A stretch of DNA of 64,000 bases, taken from assembly GCF_010500215.1 (NCBI RefSeq), contig NZ_JAAGOY010000007.1, forward strand, positions 962,501-1,026,500, in the 5' to 3' direction. Under the pieces are notes generated by a model. The model did not search any database. It saw only the letters and a program-made list of their open reading frames with translations, and was not told the origin of the DNA. The translations under genes were made by a program, and so were the position numbers. Of the stretch, positions 57,835-64,000 are shown in pieces. The DNA comes from Aliiroseovarius sp. PrR006 (lineage in GTDB: Bacteria > Pseudomonadota > Alphaproteobacteria > Rhodobacterales > Rhodobacteraceae). Each line of letters starts with the position of its first letter. The stretch's first letter is position 1.

Positions 57835-58869
57835 GTGACGAGGGGCGTGTCCGGTCTGATTTCGCGGTATCGGATGCGTTTGAAACGTCGACGTCTTTTG
57901 TGGCGGTCGATCCGGTCTCGGCGGCAGCTGACCCCAGTTAGTGACCATACGAACCTGATCCAGAAAGATCAGGTTCTGGCCTTTGTCGTGCTGCGTAACG
58001 AAATGCAGCGCCTGCCCTTCTTTCTGTCCCATTATCGCCGACTTGGGGTTGGGCACTTCCTGATTGTGGCGAATGATTGCACGGATGGCAGCGCCGAGTA
58101 TCTGACCCAGCAGCCCGATGTATCCCTGTGGAGCACCGATGCCAGTTACAAATCCGCGCGGTTCGGGGTGGATTGGCTGACGTGGCTGCAGTTTCGCTAT
58201 GGGCACGGGCATTGGTGCCTGACAGTCGATGTAGACGAGTTGTTGATCTATCCGCATCACGACAAACGCCCCCTGCCCGCTCTGGCGCAGAGGCTCGAGG
58301 CAAGGGGTGCACAGGCGCTGGGTGCGTTGATGCTGGACCTCTATTCCAAAGGGCCGCTGGGTGCGGCAGACGCAGTGGACGACCCCATCGCGGCGCTGCC
58401 GTGGTTCGATGATGGCCCCTATCGCGCGGTTCGGCAGGCGCCGATGCAAAATCTATGGCTTCAGGGTGGCGCGCGTGAACGGGTGTTCTTTCCAAAGAAC
58501 CCAACACGTGGCCCGACCCTGAACAAGCTGCCCTTGGTCAAGTGGTCGCGCCGCTATGCTTATGCAAACTCGACCCATTCGATCCTGCCGCCGCGTTTGA
58601 ACCACGAATGGGATGGCCCGCCCGCAGTCAACGGCGCAGACACCCTGTCTGGCGTTCTGCTTCATACCAAGTTTTTGCCCGGCGTTCTGGAACGGTCTGG
58701 GGAAGAAAAGTCCCGGCGCGAGCATTTCGGGCAGCCTGATCAGTTTGACGCCTACTACGACGCTATCGGAGATGCGCCCGATCTGTGGCACCCCGATGCG
58801 TGCCGTTTCGAAGACTGGCAGCAGCTGACCCGACTGGGTTTGATGTCGACAGGAGGCTGGACCGACTAA
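57835..58869 (+). CDS. Glycosyltransferase family 2-type protein (paralog 1)
   Basis: 344-residue cytoplasmic glycosyltransferase of the GT2/92-like family (Glyco_tranf_2_4). LRNEMQRLPFFLSHYRRLGVGHFLIVANDCTDGS contains the substrate-binding start, and the metal-binding DxD is Asp132/Asp134 in VDVDELL. The N-terminus is very basic (RMRLKRRRLLWRSIRSRR). The C-terminal part keeps KLPLVKWSRRYAYANSTHSI. GTG at 57847 is an equally possible start and aligns with the downstream paralog. No membrane helix is evident. Confidence 0.85.
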   Translation: MTRGVSGLISRYRMRLKRRRLLWRSIRSRRQLTPVSDHTNLIQKDQVLAFVVLRNEMQRLPFFLSHYRRLGVGHFLIVANDCTDGSAEYLTQQPDVSLWSTDASYKSARFGVDWLTWLQFRYGHGHWCLTVDVDELLIYPHHDKRPLPALAQRLEARGAQALGALMLDLYSKGPLGAADAVDDPIAALPWFDDGPYRAVRQAPMQNLWLQGGARERVFFPKNPTRGPTLNKLPLVKWSRRYAYANSTHSILPPRLNHEWDGPPAVNGADTLSGVLLHTKFLPGVLERSGEEKSRREHFGQPDQFDAYYDAIGDAPDLWHPDACRFEDWQQLTRLGLMSTGGWTD

Positions 58870-59008
58870 CACCATCGCGTGAAGGGATTTGCGCGATGTA
58901 TGGAAGACGTTTAGAAATTAGATATAAAAGCAAAGGTGGACCGCGCTTTGTGCCAGCCACGGGCAGAAGCGCGCCACCTGATACAGGCATTAACGGACAG
59001 GACAAGAT

Positions 59009-60019
59009 TTGGGCGCTTTGACGTCATATCGCCTTAGGCTCAAGCGCAAGCGCCACCTGATCCGTGGGTTTCGCAAACGGCACGAGCTGTCGGCGGTGAA
59101 GAACCGCACCGCACAGATTGCGCCCGCAGACATCCTTGTCTTCACAACCCTGCGCAACGAGCTGGTCCGCCTGCCCTATTTCCTGAAATATTACAGAGAC
59201 TTGGGTGTTAATCACTTTCTGATCGTGGATAACGGCTCGGATGATGGGTCGCGGGAATATCTGGCGCAGCAGGATGATGTGTCGCTGTGGACCACGCAGG
59301 CCAGCTATAAGCGTGCGAAGTTTGGCGTGGACTGGTTGAACTGGCTGCAGCGCAAGTACGGGCATGACCACTGGTGCCTGACCGTCGATACGGACGAGTT
59401 TTTTGTCTATCCGTTCTGCGACACGCGCCCCTTGCGCGCCCTGACCGATTGGCTGGACGCAAGCGAGATCAGAAGCTTCGGCGCGATGCTGATGGATATG
59501 TATCCCGAAGGACCGATTGGGGCCGAACCCTATCAGGCCGGTCAGAACCCGCTTGAGATCACGCGCTGGTTCGACAGCGGCAACTACACCATTCGCAAGA
59601 ATAGCCAGTTCCGGAACCTATGGATCCAAGGCGGCGTGCGCGCCCGCGTCTTCTTTGACGACAACCCAGAACGCGCCCCGGCCCTGAACAAGATCCCCTT
59701 GGTGAAATGGCGGCGGTCCTATGCCTATGTCAGCTCGACCCACACGCTTTTACCGCGCGGTTTGAACCTTGTTTACGACGCATCCGGGGGCGAGAAAGCC
59801 TCGGGCTGCTTGCTGCACGCCAAGTTTCTTGACACGTTCGAGGCAAAGTCGAAGGAAGAGCTGCAACGCCGCCAGCACTATGCCAACAGCCACGAATATC
59901 GCGCCTATAACACGCGAATGGCGGATGATCCGGTCCTTTGGTGTGAGTGGAGCGAAGAATACATCAACTGGCGACAGCTTGAGGTATTGGGCCTGATGTC
60001 TAAGGGGAACTGGGCATGA
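59009..60019 (+). CDS. Glycosyltransferase family 2-type protein (paralog 2)
   Basis: 336-residue paralog of the preceding gene. TLRNELVRLPYFLKYYRDLGVNHFLIVDNGSDDGS and the DxD pair Asp127/Asp129 in VDTDEFF are intact, as is WIQGGVRARVFFDDNPERAPALNKIPLVKWRRSYAYVSSTHTL. The start is TTG 59009. A 139-bp spacer separates it from paralog 1, suggesting tandem duplication with diversification rather than redundancy. It overlaps the next gene by 4 bp. Confidence 0.85.
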   Translation: MGALTSYRLRLKRKRHLIRGFRKRHELSAVKNRTAQIAPADILVFTTLRNELVRLPYFLKYYRDLGVNHFLIVDNGSDDGSREYLAQQDDVSLWTTQASYKRAKFGVDWLNWLQRKYGHDHWCLTVDTDEFFVYPFCDTRPLRALTDWLDASEIRSFGAMLMDMYPEGPIGAEPYQAGQNPLEITRWFDSGNYTIRKNSQFRNLWIQGGVRARVFFDDNPERAPALNKIPLVKWRRSYAYVSSTHTLLPRGLNLVYDASGGEKASGCLLHAKFLDTFEAKSKEELQRRQHYANSHEYRAYNTRMADDPVLWCEWSEEYINWRQLEVLGLMSKGNWA

Positions 60020-61716
60020 GCTTGGGCGTCGTCATGATCGTGCACGATGCTCTGCACCGCGCGACCCAACTGGCGCGCCATTGGTCCGATCACGGCTGCC
60101 CCGTGGTGCTGCATGTCGACCAACGCGTAGACCGCGACACCTATGACCGCTTCGTTAAAAGCTTGGCGGATAGGGACAATGTGCTGTTCTGCGATCGGCA
60201 CCGTTGCGAGTGGGGGACTTGGTCGCTTGTGGCCGCTAGTCAAGCCGCGGCCGAGCTGATGTTGGAACGGTTCCCCGATGTGCAGCACGTGCTTTTGGCC
60301 TCGGGCAGCTGTCTGCCTCTGCGTCCGGTGGCCGAGCTGACGGATTACCTGCGTGACCGGCCCACCACCGATTTCATCGAAAGCGTCACGACCGAGGATG
60401 TCCCCTGGGCCATCGGCGGATTGAACACCGAACGCTTCACGCTGCGGTTTCCGTTCTCGTGGAAGCGCCGGCGTCGTCTGTTTGATGGCTATGTGCGGTT
60501 TCAGCGCCGGGTTGGGTATAAGCGCCGCATTCCATTGGGGATCTCGCCGCATCTGGGCAGTCAGTGGTGGTGCCTGACGCGGCACACGCTGTTGGCCATC
60601 CTGAACGATCCACGGCGTTCGGTGAATGATGCCTATTTCCGCCGGGTCTGGATCCCGGATGAAAGCTATTATCAGACCCTATCCCGCCAGCATTCGAACA
60701 AAATCGAAAGCCGCTCCCTGACCCTGTCGAAGTTTGACTATCAGGGAAAACCGCATGTGTTCTATGATGATCACCTGCAGCTTCTCCGGCGTTCGGACTG
60801 CTTTTTGGCGCGGAAAATCTGGCCCCATGCGGATCGGCTTTACGACAGCTTCCTGTCGGACGCGCCCAGTTTTAGCGCTGGGGCCGAGCCCAACCCCGGC
60901 GAGATCGACCGAATCTTCGCCAAGGCGGTTGATCGCCGCACCAAGGGGCGGCCCGGTCTGTTGATGCAAAGCCGTTTTCCGCACCAGCGCTGGGGCAACA
61001 GGGTGACGGCAGAACCCTATGTCGTGTTGCAGGGCTTCACCGAGATGTTCCGTGGCTTCGAGCCTTGGCTGTCCAGCTTTGGCAAAGTGCGGGTGCATGG
61101 GCATCTGTTTGCGCCCGATAGCGCGCATTTTGCAGGTGGTGGGGCCGAGTATTTCGGGGCGCTGTCGTCCTCGGCGGCGTTGCGTGACTATGATAGCACG
61201 GCGTTTTTGACCAACCTGATCTGGAACACGCGGGGGGATCGGCAGTGTTTCCAGTTCGGCCCGGCAGACACGCAGGACATCACGTGGAACATCGCGCGCG
61301 ACGCCAATGCGCGGATCCATGTCATTTCGGGGGCGTGGGCGGTGCCGCTTTTCCTGTCCGAAGGCCGATTTGCCGACATTCGCCGCACGGCTGCGCGCCT
61401 GCAAAAGACGGAAAGCGCGTTTCTAAGCGTCCTTCGGTCTGATCACTGCCGCGCGCGCGTCAAAATCCAGACCCTGTCCAACTTTGTCCGAAACCCGATC
61501 GAACCGCTACAGGATGTTGTGGATCAGTTGGCCGCCCGCGACCGCCCCAAGCTGACTGCCCCGCCCGAGATGGTGCATCTGGGCGGGTTCGGAGAGTTTT
61601 TGCAAAATCTGAAGAACCAGGGGATGCATCTGCATCTTGCGGGTGATTTTCCAACCGACTATGCGCCCGAGCCCCCTCAGGCCGAGCGCGCCACGCCCTA
61701 TTTGGTGACTAAGTAA
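60016..61716 (+). CDS. GT14-like (core-2/I-branching type) glycosyltransferase with DUF5928 C-terminus
   Basis: 566-residue protein. The N-terminal 290 residues resemble the GT14 beta-1,6-N-acetylglucosaminyltransferase (Branch) fold: CPVVLHVDQRVDRDTYDRFVKSL, VLLASGSCLPLRPV (counterpart of the usual LSGQDYPL) and HLGSQWWCLTRHTLLAIL. The C-terminal half (about 300-566) is the DUF5928 region of Rhodobacterales with WGNRVTAEPYVVLQGFTEMF. Sugar donor and acceptor are unknown. It is coupled to the preceding GT by ATGA and to the sulfotransferase by one base. Confidence 0.84.
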   Translation: MSLGVVMIVHDALHRATQLARHWSDHGCPVVLHVDQRVDRDTYDRFVKSLADRDNVLFCDRHRCEWGTWSLVAASQAAAELMLERFPDVQHVLLASGSCLPLRPVAELTDYLRDRPTTDFIESVTTEDVPWAIGGLNTERFTLRFPFSWKRRRRLFDGYVRFQRRVGYKRRIPLGISPHLGSQWWCLTRHTLLAILNDPRRSVNDAYFRRVWIPDESYYQTLSRQHSNKIESRSLTLSKFDYQGKPHVFYDDHLQLLRRSDCFLARKIWPHADRLYDSFLSDAPSFSAGAEPNPGEIDRIFAKAVDRRTKGRPGLLMQSRFPHQRWGNRVTAEPYVVLQGFTEMFRGFEPWLSSFGKVRVHGHLFAPDSAHFAGGGAEYFGALSSSAALRDYDSTAFLTNLIWNTRGDRQCFQFGPADTQDITWNIARDANARIHVISGAWAVPLFLSEGRFADIRRTAARLQKTESAFLSVLRSDHCRARVKIQTLSNFVRNPIEPLQDVVDQLAARDRPKLTAPPEMVHLGGFGEFLQNLKNQGMHLHLAGDFPTDYAPEPPQAERATPYLVTK

Positions 61717-61717
61717 T

Positions 61718-63133
61718 ATGACCAAGAAATTCGACTGTTTCATCATCCTCGCCGAGATGCGCACGGGGTCCAACTTTCTGGAAAGCAATCTGGATCAGTT
61801 CGACGGGATCCAATGCTATGGCGAGGCGTTCAACCCCTATTTCATGGTGAAGCCCGATCTGGAAGAGCTGTTCGGTGTCACCGTAAACCAGCGGGACAAA
61901 AACCCGGTGAGGCTGCTGGAGCAGATGAAAGCGGGCACTGACGGCATTCCCGGTTTCCGGTTCTTCCACGACCACGACATGCGCATTTTCGAGCACGTCA
62001 TCGACGACCCGCGCTGCGCCAAGGTGGTCCTGACCCGCAATCAGGTGGAAAGCTATGTCAGCCGCCGAATTGCCTGGGCCACGCAGCAATGGGCGCTGAC
62101 CAACGGCAAGGATGCCAAGAAGTTCCGCGTGAGGTTTGATTCAAGCGAGTTCGAGAAATTCTTCTATGAATACAAGGCTTTCCAGCTAAATATCAAAGGT
62201 CGACTGCAGAAGACCGGCCAGACGGCGTTCTATATCGACTACGAAGACACGCAAAATATCGATGTTGTGAATGGGCTGGGCAAGTTTCTGGGGGCCGAGC
62301 ACGAGATCTCCAAGTTTTCGGGCAAGTACAAAAAGCAGAACCCCGAAACACTGGCCGACAAGGTCCGCAACATTGATGAGCTTGTCGAGACGGTCCGCAA
62401 CATCGACTTGTTCGACCTAGGTAAAGTGCCAAACTTCGAACCTGCGCGTGCGCCTGCCGTGCCGACCTATATCACCGCCGAAAATGCACCGCTGATGTTC
62501 CTACCGATCAAGGGCGGTCCGGTGGAGCGTGTGGTAGCCTGGATGGAAGGGTTCGGCGCGCTGTCCTCGGAGTTTAACCAGAAATCGCTGCGCCAGTGGA
62601 AGAACCGCAACAAAGGGCACCGCACCTTCACCGTGCTGCGCCACCCGGTTGCGCGCCTGCACGCCGCGTTCTGCACGCATTTCCTGCAAGATGGTCCCAA
62701 GACCTATTGGGACATCAAGAATGCCCTGCGCGAGAACTATGATGTTCCCCTGCCCGAGCATCTGCCCGATGACAGCTGGGATGAAGCCACCCATCGCACG
62801 GCATTCATCGCTTTCGCAGATTTCGTGCGGCGCAATCTTGCGGGTCAAACCGGGCTTCGTGTCGATGCGGTTTGGGCCACGCAATCCGCTGTAATAAAAG
62901 GGTTTTCAGAGTTCCAGTTGCCTGACCGTATTCTTCGAGAAGACGAGCTTGAGGACGGGCTGGCGGCGCTTGCGCATGACGTGGATCTTGGTGCGCCCAA
63001 ACCTCCCGCGCAACAAGATGATGCGCCGTTCACGCTGGCTCAGATCTATGATGAACGGGTCGAGGCCGCCGTGAAGGCGGCCTATCAGCGCGATTATATG
63101 ATGTTCGGCTTCAGGCCGTGGGGGAAGTCCTGA
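61718..63133 (+). CDS. Two-domain sulfotransferase (NodH-like)
   Basis: 471-residue protein that appears to contain two sulfotransferase-like domains. The first has a PAPS-binding loop RTGSN at residues 15-19, the beta-strand VVLTRNQVESYVS with Arg107 and Ser113 (3'-phosphate binding), and FYIDYEDTQNIDVV. The second (from about 255) has LPIKGGP near residue 265, resembling a degenerate PAPS loop, and VLRHPVARLHAAFCTHFL (Arg308, Pro310), a second 3'-phosphate-binding type strand. Database names for its relatives are often nodulation protein NodH. It follows the DUF5928 gene by one base. Confidence 0.8.
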   Translation: MTKKFDCFIILAEMRTGSNFLESNLDQFDGIQCYGEAFNPYFMVKPDLEELFGVTVNQRDKNPVRLLEQMKAGTDGIPGFRFFHDHDMRIFEHVIDDPRCAKVVLTRNQVESYVSRRIAWATQQWALTNGKDAKKFRVRFDSSEFEKFFYEYKAFQLNIKGRLQKTGQTAFYIDYEDTQNIDVVNGLGKFLGAEHEISKFSGKYKKQNPETLADKVRNIDELVETVRNIDLFDLGKVPNFEPARAPAVPTYITAENAPLMFLPIKGGPVERVVAWMEGFGALSSEFNQKSLRQWKNRNKGHRTFTVLRHPVARLHAAFCTHFLQDGPKTYWDIKNALRENYDVPLPEHLPDDSWDEATHRTAFIAFADFVRRNLAGQTGLRVDAVWATQSAVIKGFSEFQLPDRILREDELEDGLAALAHDVDLGAPKPPAQQDDAPFTLAQIYDERVEAAVKAAYQRDYMMFGFRPWGKS

Positions 63134-63143
63134 CGGACGGCGC

Positions 63144-63608
63144 TTAGGCCGCCTTGTTCGACAGGCTATCCGTCAACAGCGCATGCAGGGCAGCGGTGTC
63201 CGTATTGGCGCGCAGCTTTGCACAGATCGACGCATCACGCATCGAGCGAGACACCAGCGCCAGCGCTTTCAGGTGGTCCACACCGGAATCTTCCGGGGCA
63301 AACAGCGCAAAGATCAGGTCAACGGGCTGGCGATCCACGGCATCGAAATCAAACGGCTTTTCAACGCGCACGAAGCAGCCGGTGACCTCGGTCACACCAG
63401 CCAGACGAGCGTGCGGCAGGGCAACGCCGCGACCAACGCCAGTCGGGCCAAGGTTTTCACGCTCGGACAGGGCGGCAAACGCATTTTCTGCGTTGATGCC
63501 ATAGCAATCCGCAGCGATGTCGCCCAAGTCCTGAAAAAGACGCTTCTTGGACGACACCGTCGAAAGTACCTTTACGGCGGACGGTGCCAAAATGCTCGCA
63601 AGTTCCAT
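63144..63608 (-). CDS. ptsN: Nitrogen PTS regulatory protein EIIA-Ntr (PtsN)
   Basis: 154-residue EIIA domain, the output of the nitrogen phosphotransferase system (PtsP-PtsO-PtsN). The phosphorylatable histidine is His66 in GVGRGVALPHARLAG. The C-terminus holds PVDLIFALFAPEDSGVDHLKALALVSR. It follows hpf on the same strand with a 35-bp gap, in the rpoN-hpf-ptsN order known from many proteobacteria. Confidence 0.95.
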   Translation of the reverse strand: MELASILAPSAVKVLSTVSSKKRLFQDLGDIAADCYGINAENAFAALSERENLGPTGVGRGVALPHARLAGVTEVTGCFVRVEKPFDFDAVDRQPVDLIFALFAPEDSGVDHLKALALVSRSMRDASICAKLRANTDTAALHALLTDSLSNKAA

Positions 63609-63643
63609 TTTTGACCAATTTCCCGCCCGCCAAGGCGGGGGGC

Positions 63644-64000
63644 CTACGCTTCGTTGTTAACCGGGTCAATCCAGCCGACATTTCCGTCTTCACGACGGTA
63701 GACGACATTCATACCCTGAGTTTTCTCATTCTTGAAAACCAGTACGGGGGCGTGGGCCAGCTCCATCTGCATGACAGCTTCGCCAACGGAAAGCGACGGG
63801 ATGCGCGTTTCCATTTCGGCGATGATCATGGGCTGGAGTGTAGCGTCCTCTGCCTCGTCGTGGCCTTCTTCTTTGGCGAGGATATACGAGGATCCTCCGA
63901 AAACTTCAACCGGATCGACGCGGTCACGGTGATGGTCCTTCAACCTGCGCTTATAACGACGCAGTTGTTTTTCCATTTTCTCGGCACATTGGTCGAATGC
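63644..64000 (-). CDS. hpf: Ribosome hibernation-promoting factor, long form (5' end off window)
   Basis: C-terminal 118 codons of the long-type HPF (RaiA/YvyD-like), which joins two 70S ribosomes into inactive 100S dimers. The visible part has the end of the N-terminal HPF domain (AFDQCAEKMEKQLRRYKRRLKDHH), a linker, and the C-terminal dimerisation domain (VGEAVMQMELAHAPVLVFKNEKTQGMNVVYRREDGNVGWIDP). The frame is open to base 64000, so the start lies outside the window. Confidence 0.93.
   Translation of the reverse strand, partial: AFDQCAEKMEKQLRRYKRRLKDHHRDRVDPVEVFGGSSYILAKEEGHDEAEDATLQPMIIAEMETRIPSLSVGEAVMQMELAHAPVLVFKNEKTQGMNVVYRREDGNVGWIDPVNNEA

Noticed and set aside
58896-59021. About 42-codon frame between the two glycosyltransferase paralogs
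   Set aside because: No recognisable peptide or ribosome site. It lies in a spacer and overlaps the start of paralog 2.

Overview
The window is chromosomal DNA from a marine alphaproteobacterium, most likely a member of the Rhodobacterales (Roseobacter group). I infer this from the family-level character of the proteins (ParAB/MnmG/RsmG/MnmE/Rho block, DUF5928 glycosyltransferase, TimA-like protein, YlxR-L7Ae fusion, NodH-type sulfotransferase), from the fairly high G+C content and from the gene order. Almost everything is dense core genome. I see no tRNA, rRNA, CRISPR array, insertion sequence, prophage or plasmid gene.

The window contains the chromosome's origin-proximal region. The only gene-free stretch over 300 bases (18656-19048) carries a cluster of DnaA-box-like sequences next to an AT-rich block and is called oriC. 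To its left, genes run leftwards on the minus strand: hemJ, rho, mnmE, mnmG, rsmG, parA, parB. To its right, maf-aroE-coaE-dnaQ run rightwards as an overlapping operon. Two perfect 16-bp parS sites lie inside the start regions of mnmG and rsmG, 3-5.5 kb from oriC.

Layout: 1-4340 a partial glutathionyl-hydroquinone reductase, malic enzyme maeB and galE; 4406-11296 mutS, the hrcA-grpE pair, and rph-rdgB-hemW; 11293-19048 the par/gid/rho/oriC block; 19049-25808 maf-aroE-coaE-dnaQ, secB, idi, fxsA-like, timA-like, mltA and an Smr protein; 25805-35072 a lipoprotein hydrolase, hslVU, hemH, a methyltransferase-like protein, comF, grxC-nit1-marR, ubiG and pip; 35190-40702 the rimP-nusA-ylxR-infB operon, preceded by a candidate attenuator and ended by a strong terminator; 40727-50705 mutT-argJ, a parvulin, secA, an acyltransferase, a substrate-binding/OmpA protein and radC; 50816-54077 dnaK-dnaJ behind a heat-shock promoter.

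From 54173 to 63133 lies a surface-polysaccharide region: an ABC-2 export permease, the PAP phosphatase cysQ, kdsB, galU, two paralogous family-2-type glycosyltransferases, a GT14-like/DUF5928 glycosyltransferase and a two-domain sulfotransferase. galU and the four genes after it are tightly packed, and cysQ would remove the PAP made by a PAPS-dependent sulfotransferase. I therefore read the region as a candidate pathway for a sulfated cell-surface glycan. The window ends with ptsN and the 5'-truncated hpf.

Heat-shock functions are spread over three loci (hrcA-grpE, hslVU, dnaKJ). Two of these have recognisable RpoH-type promoters.
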